Positions 55,001 to 64,000 of a stretch of DNA of 64,000 nucleotides are shown in pieces (position 1 is the first letter of the stretch; each line of letters starts with the position of its first letter). Made by a program: the position numbers and the translations under genes. The stretch covers positions 1,736,001 to 1,800,000 of the forward strand of contig JADLSH010000279.1 of the NCBI GenBank assembly GCA_016169945.1, read 5' to 3'. The notes below the pieces were generated by a model, which was not told the DNA's origin, did no database searches, and was given only the letters and a program-made list of their open reading frames with translations. Origin of the DNA: Trachythela sp. YZ-2020 (lineage: Eukaryota > Cnidaria > Anthozoa > Malacalcyonacea > Clavulariidae).

Positions 55001-58000
55001 TGCATTTAATTTCTATTTGAATGTCTCCAGTAAGCGCAGACCTGTCTTCAACCTGCAAAAAGATTTCGATGAATTTGGCTGTTTATAACTCACGGCAAGT
55101 TTCACAACTGTGCACAATACTTGTAGCCAAAAACAAAATACCTGTTGCATCTGATGTTTTCGGCTGTAAATATTTTCCAAATCAATATGGGTTGTCGAAG
55201 CCAGTGCAAAGTCACTTGTTCGAAACACTGGACCATGAGTCGAGCCTGGTGTTACAGCTACGTGAAATTAAAACATGACTTTATTGACAGCAGTCTTCAG
55301 GAAATTGAAAACATTAGTACAGCATGCTCAAACAGCCGAAACTAAATATCCAATCAATTATTAACTCCCGAGGCTCCACATCAGTAAAGGTGAAGAATTG
55401 CTTGACCACCGCGGTGGGAATACACCCTTTCGACAATTACGTCACAAATCTCTCCTTGGCCCGGGAGCCTCGTTCTCATGAATCGCGAGGGAATTGCCTT
55501 TCGTCTTGGTTCACGAGAACGAAGCTCGCAGGCCAAGGAAGTATTTGTGACGTAATTATCGAAGGGTGTATTGAACATGCATCCTTTGGTTTGCTAGTCA
55601 ACTGAGTTACGAGTTCACATCGGTTCCACGAAATTCGCCATAGGCAAAGAGGCCTAAGCATTGTATAGAAGAATTATGTCAATTTATTCCTCCAGTTAGC
55701 AATCCTAATTACCTTGCGAAGTGCCATCACTGCCTTTTCTCTGCAAAATAAAAAAGAAGCTAATATGTACATGTTATTTTGCACATAATCAGACTGAGTG
55801 TGCAAATAGAATAAGCAGAGTTAGTTAAATTCACAATATAATATAATATTGACACCTTAGAGACTAAAGTTATGTAGCAAGCTCACTTTCGTTCTCGATG
55901 TTTATAACAAATTACAATTGTTTACCAGTTTTTTAAATAACATTTCCAAAGTAGTTAAGGTTGTCCGGCCATCCGGTAGAAACGAAAAACATTTAAAAAT
56001 GGTTAAACTAATTCTTATCATTGATTTTACAATTTCTTTCAATGCCTTTGCCAGATTACATCAGGCATTACAGTTTAATATACTTTATAAGGTTTATCTT
56101 AACTGGAAAATTCTATGTTTCACATACCGTACTGTTGATGAAGTGTTTAATTTTCGGCGAATCTAAAACTGACTGCGTAAAAATACCAAACAACAATGCA
56201 AGTTAAAAACATTGTCCAATGTCAATGAAATTTTTTTTGTTAGTTCAGGTTAGTTGTCTACTTTACTGATACTAGCTAAAATATAATCAGCGCAAATTGG
56301 AAGTAGCAATTAAATATTTAAATTGGATCACGTAAAATAATTTCTATTGATAAAAATGGTTAGTAATCAGTTAGTAATATTAACGATTAGTTGTGTTAGT
56401 GCATTAACTATGGTTAGTGTTAGTTTATTAAAAATCAAATTCCAAAAGAAAAATATTCAATATTTTTCATGCAAAAATTTCTAAGATAATGACACTTATA
56501 ATAATACAAAAAATAATCTTCTTCTTCATAAATGTATACCTTTGCAATCATGCTTTTCTTTCTATTCTTGTTTTGGGGTGCAACCAACGGTAGCTGAGTT
56601 TTCTACGAAAATATTTCAAATCAATATATGGTACAAAATTAATTGGTTTGCTACAAAAGTCAATAGGGAGCAACAAAATTGCTTACATTTTGTATAGAGC
56701 GTTTGCACTTATCACGTGACAAATTCTAAAATCTAAACTACGAAAGCTACAAAGCTGGCTTTCTCACTTGTTTTCTAGATCGCTATTAAGAGTGCTCACC
56801 AAAATTTTTGGGTTCATACAATTATTTCTCCGTGAGTTACGGAGTTCTGAAAAATACTTTTGCTGACGTCAGCATTATTTTCAAAGGCTGTTAAAACTAT
56901 GTTATAGACACAATTTGGTTTTAAAATGCTTGGTTAAGGTTAAGAAGTATTGTTTATCACCCTTAATAAGATTCAAAACATTTGGGTTAAAATTCGGCTT
57001 CATTTGAGCACTTGTTTTTTCTCCGCCATGTTGGTGTTCCAAAATGGCATTGAGTTAGTACACCAACATGGCGGCCTAAAATCAAATGCTAATATAAGGG
57101 CCAGAATCTTTAGATTCTTTTTAAGTTTGGATTAGGCATCGCCTCTTAACCAAGCATTTTAAAACCAAATAGTGTGTATAGCATAGTTTTAACAGCCTTT
57201 GAAAATAATGCTGACATCAGCAATATTTTTCAAAACTCCATAACTCAGGGAGAAATAATTGTACGAACCCAAAATTTTTAGTAACGACATACGGAAAATA
57301 TAAAGCAGTCAGCTTTGTAGCTTTAACTTATGAATTTTGTGACGTCATGTGCAAACGCTCTATTGGAGCAAAAGCATGCATTACTAAGAGCTTGTTGGCC
57401 TCTCAATAGTATTTATCTTTCTTTTAAACAAGTATTTAAGTAGCACTAGTCAGTGAAATCACGTAAAGCACCCCAAACGACTTCGAACGGCATATGTGTT
57501 AGCGTCGTTGTGAAACGTGGAAATGATGTAAATAACGTAGTAGTTTGAAGAATGGCGTCTGGAATGCTCAAGGGAATACAATTTATCGACTCCTTTGTCA
57601 GAGGGTCTCTTTGCTATTATAATGAGCACATCTTCATTGGCGTTGTATTTGCCAAACTCCCTAATATTTAATAAAAATCACGACTTACGAGAATAAATAC
57701 ATGGATATCCAATGTAAAAGATGGCTTGACATTTTTTCTAAAAAATGAAAGTTCTAATATTATTACTTTCCAAAAACTTCGATCTGTCCCCAATTTACCC
57801 AAACATAGGAAGCAAAATTTACGTGCAAGGCTTATGGGACCAAATTTGTATAACTGAGCATGCGCAGCTTTGCGAACACGCGACATTAGTATTAAGTACT
57901 TGTTTTACTCCAAGTAAATCCTTACGATTCTCAAGTGCCCCAATACAAAAACAGTGATCATATTCTTATAATATCAAGTCGTACATTTCGAATTTATCAT

Positions 58001-61000
58001 CAAATGTAATGCAACCATTCTTGACTTCATCCGAGGACACTGCTTTTGTACAATACATCTGTTTCGGAGTATGTTTTATGATGCAAATAAAACTGTAAAT
58101 ACACGGTTCTAGAAGATAAGAATTATATTATATATGCCGTAAGTTCATAATATTGTATAATTACTTTATTATGTTTACCACTCTGAGGTGGACGGGAAGC
58201 CTTAACAGGTTTTGCAACCCAATGGACCATTCCCCTATTAAACTAATTTTTGAACTAGGAAATTGTATCAGTACAGCTGGAAAGAGCATCCTAAGTTTAG
58301 TAAAATTGCAAGGTTTGGTTGCGAAATGTCGTAAAATGTGGAAAATATAGCGCTGTGAAGTTGGTAAATTTTGTATACTTTTGTATTACGCGCGGAAAAC
58401 GGTTACCACTTTTTTAACTTAACTCAGAGATAAGGGACAGCGCGATAACCGCATCTGCCACCCGTGCTTCCATAATCATATCTAAACTATGAAATATGTA
58501 TTCATGGTTATATATACGGTATGTACAAAAAAATAAGCCGGGACAATAAGTTATTGCAAGGAATACTAACCGACAAATGATGTGAGTCGTGTGACAAACC
58601 TGAAGAATTTTTGTTCGGCAACATTTTCTTATCCACTGGAATCTTAATCCCTAAAAGAATCAAGGAAATCAGTGTCACAAAAAACTCTGTAAAAGATACT
58701 TTGAAAAAGATTTCTTTGAGCGGATTGTCTGGTTATTACAAAACCTATCTTACTCTTTTTCACCCACTCTCTCCTTACTCCTTACTTCGTTTGTACCATT
58801 ATTACCCCTAACATTCCTTCCAGACTTCTCTTGTCCTCTACGAACGTTGTTTCACTCAGTTTTAGTTCTTAATTGATATATACTTATATATATAGTACTA
58901 TCTGCAGAAACGCATGTTTCGGCGTCAGTGCAGCTTGGTACATCTAGATACGAGATGACAACCGTATTTATACACACGAGCTTGCTCTCACCTAGCGCAC
59001 GTGGTACAACACGATGACATCAACGCATCCAGACATGCGCAAAGTGTCATGGGGTCAGAGTGCTCATACAATCATGGTTATATCATTTAGTACACCCAAT
59101 ATCTCACACCAGTATTTGTCCAATTATCTATTTTTAAACTAAAAAGCGTGGACTGACACTTTTACCATGAATGTCTTGAGTCTGGAGCTCTAGAGAATCG
59201 AACACACGGTATCCGAAACAAAAGCTAGGTGGTCGCGACTGTGCCCCAAGGCCACAGTTCTCTAACAAATCCGCTTTAAGTCCCCGAACGTTTTTACAAG
59301 GTGAGTACCTGATATTTTCAGTGTTGCTTTACAAGGTAAATCATCGTCGATATCTTCACTTCTCATTGACACAGTATCATCTTCATCTGCAGTTTTCAGC
59401 TTTTGTACTTCATCCAAGCAAACAGTACGACGTTCAGCTAGGCATGAAAAAATATTATATAATGAAACAAGATATACAGATTATGCCATTGAAGAATTAA
59501 ATTACACATTATAGTCGTGGGAAATTCTTATACTTGATAAAGTAACTGCCACATCATCGTTTTGATTGATACTTGACTGATCAAAATAACTAACTGTTTG
59601 CTTTCTAGAGTTACTTTTAAGGTGGCTCTCTACAATTTTTGAAATATGGTAAATTTATTATTTAATCTAAATACTGATTTAATCTAGAACTGTCACTTGT
59701 TAGAAAGCAAAAATTGTACCACATATATTGAGTAACATTCTAAGAGTCGGAAATTGTTCACAAAAATGACGTCATTACCGTTGCTATGGTAACAATGACG
59801 TTTCAATATGGCCGACATTTTAGCTTTTAACACACTTTACTCGAAAAAACGCCTGGTTACCCCCATTTTTTATTTCATAAAACATTTTCGTCTAGTACAA
59901 TAGATTATCCGAACAAGTTTAAAAAAAATGTCGGCCATATTGAAACGTCATTGTCACCATAGCAACGGTAATGACGTCATTTTTGTGAACAATTTTCAGC
60001 TTTTAGAATGTTGCTCAATATAAGTCATACAATTTTTGTTTTGTAACAAGTAAAAATTATTCAAAAACTTTGATCTAAAAATTGTAGGGAGCCACCTTAA
60101 GCTACTTTAAACAGTGGCGACACCACTGATATTCCAGTGTTTCGAATCATGGGGTTCACTTTCATTTTGCATGCAGCTAAAGCAAGGCATATTTTAACAT
60201 ATATACTGGGAGGCCACTTGGCTCCCCAGGCCCTCTTGATGGCCCCCCACTCACACAAAATGGGGCCCCCACTCCCTGGGCCCTCTATACATTGGGTCGT
60301 TTACAGAGTAAATGATTTGTCTGTGTTTAACGAAATATTGTTTTTATGGCTTATATAGTTAGACATTTTTAAAGTTTTAGTTAAAACATTGAAATACCAT
60401 TGGCTTGGCAATTTCAGAGCTCCAGATTTCATAATTTTCCCGGGAAAAAACTCCCCCGGACCCCTACAGGGCTCGCGCCTTCAGCACTCAGATTAAGGGC
60501 CATTTTTCACAAATGGCCACCCACTTAGAAATCCTTAAAATATGCCCTGAGCTAAAGACCATGGGTTGAAAAAGTATCGGAACACGGGACCATTTGGTCC
60601 CAGACAATTTTTAGGTTCCCAGAAAATTTTCGGATATATTGAGAAAGACAGAAGGAAGAAAAGGACAAAATAAATTAATGAAATATAGACAAAGAATGAA
60701 AGAAAAAACAAACAAACAAAACAAATAAAAGTGAAGGGAGGGAGAAACGAATGGACTAAATAGTAGTGTTTGGTTGACAAGGGCTTGGAGGGCAAGGGTG
60801 ATCAAGTTTAATAATACAACTTAATATATAGTAAATAAATTAGGCCATTTTGACTGGCTGGATATGCCTATGGCATTTACACTCCATTTACCATTCTTGC
60901 CTAGTTAGCTACATGCCGGAATATTGGCAGAAATTTTATGAGCGGGCATAACTAACTAAAATGAGCGGGCATAACTAACTGTTGTTAAGCATAATTGACA

Positions 61001-61295
61001 TTTAATACGTACTCGAGAATTTCAACAATCTCTCGGCTTCCACTTCTTCAGAGGATCCTGTACTCAGTCCTTCATGTAGAGCCAGACACGTGTTGACAGC
61101 CTGACTGGCTTGTAGTACAATGTTTTGTTGATACGCTGCTTCTTCAAGTAACATCTAAATATGATTTCAAATTAGTTGGCAACGAGCTGGCTACACCGAA
61201 GATATTTCAATTTGTTTAATGGTTAATATACAGTGCTGTATGGTAATTAAAGTAGCATATGAGAAGTAAAAATGCATGTAAAAACTACACAATTG

Positions 61296-61345
<50 letters not shown>

Positions 61346-64000
61346 AACAACAAACACAACAACAGCAACAACAACAATCATGTCAACAATAATTATTTCA
61401 TATTAAAGATGAGGTAATTAACACCTAAAAGCTAAGTATACACTATCAACTAGTCCAAAGTAATATAATTATTATTAATATTAAAATAATGTTCCCAAGG
61501 CATGAAACAGACATCACAAGTTGAAAAATGTGAAGCTGGGATTAACTTGGGAATTTATCTCACCTTACCAGATATAGTTTATCCTACATGAGTAAGCAGG
61601 AAACTTGCCCAAGGTAAGGTATATTTGTATGTATATCGTGGAACAACTACACTGTAGTGAGCGGAAATGGCGGGGGAAATGTTTGCCAAAATAATAGGAA
61701 AAGAAAAGCGTTTACTCTCAGGAAACGGCTAAAGCTCTAAGGTAGGCAAGTTCGTCGCATCTTCCTTGTGACAAGAAGTTATAATGAGTTTACCCACTCA
61801 TAATTTTCTTTACTCAATTTGCCAGAGCTTCGTGAAGCCAACACTATTTTCAGTCTTTCGAATATCAGCAGCGAAAACCTGCACGCGCGGTATTCATCTG
61901 AAGCCCGTTTCGGCCGTTATAGCTGATATAGACTTTGCAGGAAACCCGGCTCCCACGGATCCAAAGAACGACCTATGCCTAAAAATTCCTGGATTTACTA
62001 AAATAATCATTATGCATTAAAATAATCGTTATGCTGTCACCTAGGTTCAGTGTGTGTGTGTGTGTGTTTGTTTGTCCGTGAGCACGATAACTAAAAAAAT
62101 ATCAAATATTTTAAACACGAAAATTGGATGGTCATAAGCCAACGACAAATAAGATTTTGTTTCAATTTGGATCAAAATTGATTGAGAAACCACGTACAAA
62201 AGTTTGTCTTTCTTACACCGGCTGAACAGAACGGAATGCGTAATTAATGCATGTATAATTTATGCATGAATAATCTATGCACGTATAATTTATGCATGAA
62301 TCCTTGACTTAATTTGCTGGCGGAGGTATCCAGTCTCTGAGTGACCTCTTGCGTTTATTCTTGAAATCGGATAATGCCCATCAAACCTGAATTTTTTCGT
62401 GGACGGTGAAGTTTCTTGTCGTAGTAGCACGGACTTTCTTGGGTGTCACCATGGCTGCATATTGGTCAATGTTTGAACTGTGATAACCAGATTTATGAAC
62501 TCCTTTAAATGTGGCTTGGACAGGAGCAGCCATTTCATGACCATTGTGGGTTTCACATTCCTATAATTAAAGAAACATTTGCTCAAAGTGCTACTAACCT
62601 CAACTATGATTTTTGGTACGTGTAATATTTGGATCATTCTGAGAAGAAATGCAATGTATCTTTATAGTAAAAATCCTCATCTTGATCAACTTTTTCACTG
62701 TCAAAGTTGCCGGATATGATGTCATTATATGAATATTAGCATAAAAAAATAAGGAAAACTAATTTGCAATTCACCTAATGACATCATATCCGGTAACTTT
62801 GACAGTGAAAAAGTTGATCAAGGTGAGGATTTTTACTATAAAAGATATTTACATTCTTCTCAATTATTTAATATTACACATACCAAATCACATTGGGTTG
62901 GTGGGTTAGTAACACTTTAAAAATAAAATGTCCAAACAAACTTTTGTCCAATTGAGTTTAGTTTGTAGTCTATACAATAAGTTTCAAAAATGCAGGTGGT
63001 AGGTGGATAGGTGGATATCATAGTGTATAATTGTGCCTTAGAATGGTGATTGATTCATGCAATGTTTGATCAAATGCAATTATGTTTTCATAGTCAAGAA
63101 TGTAAGAAGTTTTCCAGTTTGGTTTGATTTTACCAAACCTTTCTCCGTTCTTTTTCTCCTAGATTCTCTCAAAGTCTCTCGTCTTTCTTTTCAAGTTTTA
63201 TTTGCGAAAAGTTTTTGCGAAGAATGAAAGTAAGGAGTGCTCAATTGTGCTGCCCTCGCTCGTCGCCAGATTTTGCTCTCGACTAGCAGAGGTCGACTTG
63301 GAGCAAGTCTAGTTTTCTCCGGGTATTCCGGTTTCTGCCTAAGGATAAAGACTTTGCTGGACCTCTAGGGAGAACAGTTTAAAACCACTCCATAGAACTT
63401 TGTATTTTTTGCTCTCTGGAAATACTGGGATGAAAAAGAGGATGGAAAAGTAAAAACGTGGCTTTGAAAGGTCAACCAAATTGCAGCGCAGTGCTCTGAC
63501 CGGTGCCCACAGAGTACAGTTGCCTAGAGCTCGCCCATAAACTCATGAAAAATATCGGGATGATGGCGTAGTGCGGTAAAGTTCCGGTCAAACGAGGATG
63601 AGAGTTGATGAGAGTCAATGAGAGGTGCAACTCTCGCTAGCGTTTGACCGCCAACTCTCATGCACTCTCATCAACATAGTTTTCCCTCGTTTGACCGGTA
63701 CGCGTGGTAATATCCAGTCAACTCTCATGCAACTCTTGTTCTCGTTTGACCAGGGCACGAGCGTTGATGAAACTCTCATGCAATGCAAACTCTCGCTTCG
63801 GCTAATTACTCTCATCAACTCTCATTCTCATTTGACCAGAGCTTAGGGGTGAAATTAAGATTTAATCAAACTTGTTCCCATACCTGCACCTCCTCCGCCT
63901 TCTTAATACTTTCATCATAAGTCATTTGAAACGTGGCTTTCTTCTCCTCCTCCAAGGCTTCATCGAATTCCGTCATGGATATATTGAATGTTATTTCATG
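51937..64000 (-). CDS. ANLN: Anillin, C-terminal part (13 exons, 5' end outside window)
   Basis: Cytokinesis scaffold that links RhoA, septins, membrane lipids, actin and myosin at the contractile ring; only the last 446 residues are here. Exons join 64000-63884 (open at the edge), 61154-61013, 59437-59309, 58650-58600, 58108-57985, 57737-57689, 56602-56540, 55740-55713, 55257-55142, 55052-54966, 54356-54249, 53576-53404, 52090-51937. All phases agree. Order of parts: helical Rho-binding region ([40 protein letters not shown]), C2-like sheet ([20 protein letters not shown]), basic linker ([17 protein letters not shown]), and PH domain from [20 protein letters not shown] through [15 protein letters not shown] and [20 protein letters not shown]. 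Stop at 51,937. The actin- and myosin-binding N-terminus would lie beyond 64,000. Introns host at least five MITEs. Confidence 0.95.
52136..52498. mobile_element. hAT-like MITE in the last ANLN intron
   Basis: Ends cagggttcgtgcaag and ctgcacgaaccctg. The interior has repeated aagcacttttcaag words. Flanks share TTATA but an exact 8-bp duplication is not clear. Confidence 0.65.
52920..53015 (+). repeat. Possible tRNA-related repeat
   Basis: gtagtgg-like start and the B-box-like gtgggttcgattctcattcg suggest a tRNA-derived SINE. A similar inverted box (gagaatcgaacacacggt) is at 59,190. No full cloverleaf can be drawn. Confidence 0.3.
53404..53576 (-). CDS. ANLN: ANLN exon, PH domain middle
   Basis: [57 protein letters not shown]; phase 2 at donor aa|gtaagg. 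Confidence 0.93.
53621..53939. mobile_element. hAT MITE (319 bp) in an ANLN intron
   Basis: Ends cagaggtggaaaaagtat and aactttttccacctctg, flanked by CTTTCAGC on both sides (exact 8 bp). Inner words ggaacctagttcccagaa and cccaggttcccagaa are inverted. A relative (gaaaaagtatcggaacac) lies near 60,568. Confidence 0.88.
54249..54356 (-). CDS. ANLN: ANLN exon, PH domain strands 1-4
   Basis: [36 protein letters not shown]; 108 nt, phase 0. W-x-x-R-Y-W-C-x-L and Y-W-x-Y-P-D-D are diagnostic for anillin. Confidence 0.95.
54966..55052 (-). CDS. ANLN: ANLN exon leading into the PH domain
   Basis: [30 protein letters not shown]-x-G-x-I-x-x-x-I-K-C and the G-F-L start of the PH domain are conserved. 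Confidence 0.92.
55142..55257 (-). CDS. ANLN: ANLN exon
   Basis: [41 protein letters not shown]-x-F-A-L is conserved. Acceptor tttcacgtag, donor cag|gtattt. A plus-strand open frame over the same bases is a shadow. Confidence 0.88.
55713..55740 (-). CDS. ANLN: ANLN exon, 28-nt microexon
   Basis: RKGSDGTSQ plus one base; acceptor tttattttgcag, donor g|gtaatt. Only the frame giving R-K-G-S joins both neighbours without a stop. Confidence 0.8.
56540..56602 (-). CDS. ANLN: ANLN exon, basic linker
   Basis: [20 protein letters not shown] then K, 63 nt, phase 0. Lys-rich like the corresponding loop in other anillins. Confidence 0.88.
56697..57360. mobile_element. Foldback MITE with TA flanks in an ANLN intron
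   Basis: Ends gagcgtttgcac and gtgcaaacgctc between TA dinucleotides. Long inner arms are inverted: ctgacgtcagcattattttc with gaaaataatgctgacatcag, and gccatgttggtg with caccaacatggc. A partial relative is at 37,800-38,045. Confidence 0.75.
57361..57688. other. ANLN intron, no exon supported
   Basis: A 66-codon minus-strand open segment ([20 protein letters not shown]) looks tempting, but the family alignment and phases are already satisfied by the flanking exons, so I leave it as intron. Confidence 0.5.
57689..57737 (-). CDS. ANLN: ANLN exon, 49 nt
   Basis: [16 protein letters not shown] (first base completes Ile), matching the family pattern F-x-I-x-I-E-V-Y-x-L. Acceptor tcattttttag, donor ctc|gtaagt. 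Confidence 0.9.
57985..58108 (-). CDS. ANLN: ANLN exon, C2-like strands
   Basis: [40 protein letters not shown]; acceptor ttatcttctag, phase 2 at donor at|gtacga. Aligns with the Y-Y-x-I-I-L-K and L-T-F-x-x-x-F parts of the family. Confidence 0.9.
58600..58650 (-). CDS. ANLN: ANLN exon, 51 nt
   Basis: [17 protein letters not shown]; acceptor ttcttttag, donor g|gtttgt. The alternative donor 30 nt further on (tcg|gttagt) would give a different phase and does not join to the next exon. Confidence 0.85.
59309..59437 (-). CDS. ANLN: ANLN exon, end of helices and acidic loop
   Basis: [42 protein letters not shown]; acceptor catgcctag, phase 1 at donor g|gtactc. Confidence 0.9.
59621..60096. mobile_element. 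piggyBac-like foldback MITE with CRE and X-box motifs
   Basis: Ends ggtggctctctacaattttt and aaaaattgtagggagccacc between TTAA tetranucleotides. The inner arms each carry tgacgtca and an RFX-type X-box: gttgctatggtaac on the left, gtcaccatagcaac on the right. tatggccgacatttt and aatgtcggccatatt follow. A half copy is at 38,740-38,877. It lies in the ANLN intron between the 61.0-kb and 59.4-kb exons. Confidence 0.85.
61013..61154 (-). CDS. ANLN: ANLN exon, Rho-binding helices
   Basis: [47 protein letters not shown]; phase 1 at donor a|gtacgt. The E-A-E-R-L-L motif matches the anillin homology region. Confidence 0.9.
61295..61375 (+). repeat. (AAC)n microsatellite
   Basis: About 25 units of aac with a few interruptions, in an ANLN intron. 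Confidence 0.95.
61660..62235. other. ANLN intron, no exon supported
   Basis: A 78-codon plus-strand open frame at 61,784 has no domain and no partner exon. A short (gt)n run lies at 62,050-62,067. Confidence 0.45.
62236..62302 (+). repeat. ~20-bp tandem repeat (tgcatgaataat / tgcatgtataat)
   Basis: Four units built on atgcatgtataatttatgca, tandem and self-complementary around tgcat. Confidence 0.7.
62656..62848. mobile_element. Foldback MITE, ~190 bp
   Basis: Left arm tagtaaaaatcctcatcttg plus atcaactttttcactgtcaa; right arm ttgacagtgaaaaagttgat plus caaggtgaggatttttacta. The arms pair over ~70 bp around a ~45-base loop. Flanks TTTATA/TATAAA allow a TA duplication. Confidence 0.75.
63584..63842. 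mobile_element. Foldback repeat with ggtcaaacga ends
   Basis: Starts ccggtcaaacgaggatgaga and ends ctcattctcatttgaccaga. Inner copies of ctcgtttgacc and cgtttgaccg alternate with gagagttgatgagag/ctctcatcaactctc. Probably two nested or tandem copies of one short foldback unit. Confidence 0.6.
63884..64000 (-). CDS. ANLN: ANLN exon (open at window edge)
   Basis: 39 codons, ending [11 protein letters not shown] before gtatgg. It includes [20 protein letters not shown], a helical, acidic-basic segment preceding the Rho-binding helices. No acceptor is seen, so the exon continues outside. Confidence 0.8.

Noticed and set aside
55021..55278. Plus-strand 85-codon open frame
   Set aside because: It lies over two well-supported minus-strand anillin exons and has no splice or family support.
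57418..57640. Minus-strand 66-codon open segment as an extra anillin exon
   Set aside because: The family alignment and exon phases on both sides are complete without it.
58153..58350. Plus- and minus-strand open frames in an anillin intron
   Set aside because: No splice sites in the needed phase; the true exons on each side already join in frame.
63615..63846. Complementary open frames on both strands
   Set aside because: They cover a palindromic foldback repeat; both strands are open because the arms are similar.

Overview
The window is animal nuclear DNA. It is AT-rich, has spliceosomal introns with GT..AG borders throughout, and is full of miniature transposons, truncated non-LTR retrotransposons and tandem repeats. 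There is no bacterial-style gene packing. The three clear genes (OTUD6B, CYBA/p22phox, anillin) are metazoan. Their compact multi-exon structure and the types of repeat present suggest a marine invertebrate, perhaps a cnidarian, but I cannot fix the species from sequence alone.

Left part (1-21.6 kb): accessory and repetitive. It starts with mariner-type MITEs, a retrotransposon gag-like relic and a tRNA-derived SINE. Next come two paralogous copies of one block (about 3.8-14.65 kb and 18.4-21.57 kb). Each copy carries, in the same order, a WD40 exon, a 30-bp minisatellite, a ~390-bp tandem array, a unique linker and a second 30-bp minisatellite. In copy 1 the WD40 exon is broken, the array has grown to about a dozen units, and a ~3.4 kb inverted-repeat element carrying a LINE fragment and MITEs interrupts it. 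Between the copies (16.57-17.26 kb) lies a frameshifted coiled-coil relic resembling CCDC157.

Middle part (21.6-36.6 kb): a hairpin-forming satellite with units of ~110-120 bp, each a near-palindrome plus a spacer. Its orientation flips twice. It is interrupted by several 5'-truncated copies of one LINE family, a PIF/Harbinger-like MITE with TTA duplications, a 35-bp minisatellite, a purine-rich tract and a small exon-like island.

Right part (37.3-64 kb): gene-bearing. OTUD6B (minus strand, 10 exons, complete, 290 aa, OTU deubiquitinase) is divergent from CYBA (plus strand, 5 exons, complete, 173 aa, p22phox subunit of NADPH oxidase). They share an 825-bp intergenic region that contains a 69-bp tandem repeat. 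CYBA converges on anillin (minus strand, the last 13 exons, 446 residues: anillin homology region, C2-like part and PH domain), whose 5' part lies beyond the right edge. Introns of all three genes hold MITEs with readable target-site duplications: hAT (8 bp), piggyBac-like (TTAA) and mariner-like (TA). The three genes have unrelated functions (ubiquitin editing, superoxide production, cytokinesis), and nothing suggests they act as a unit.
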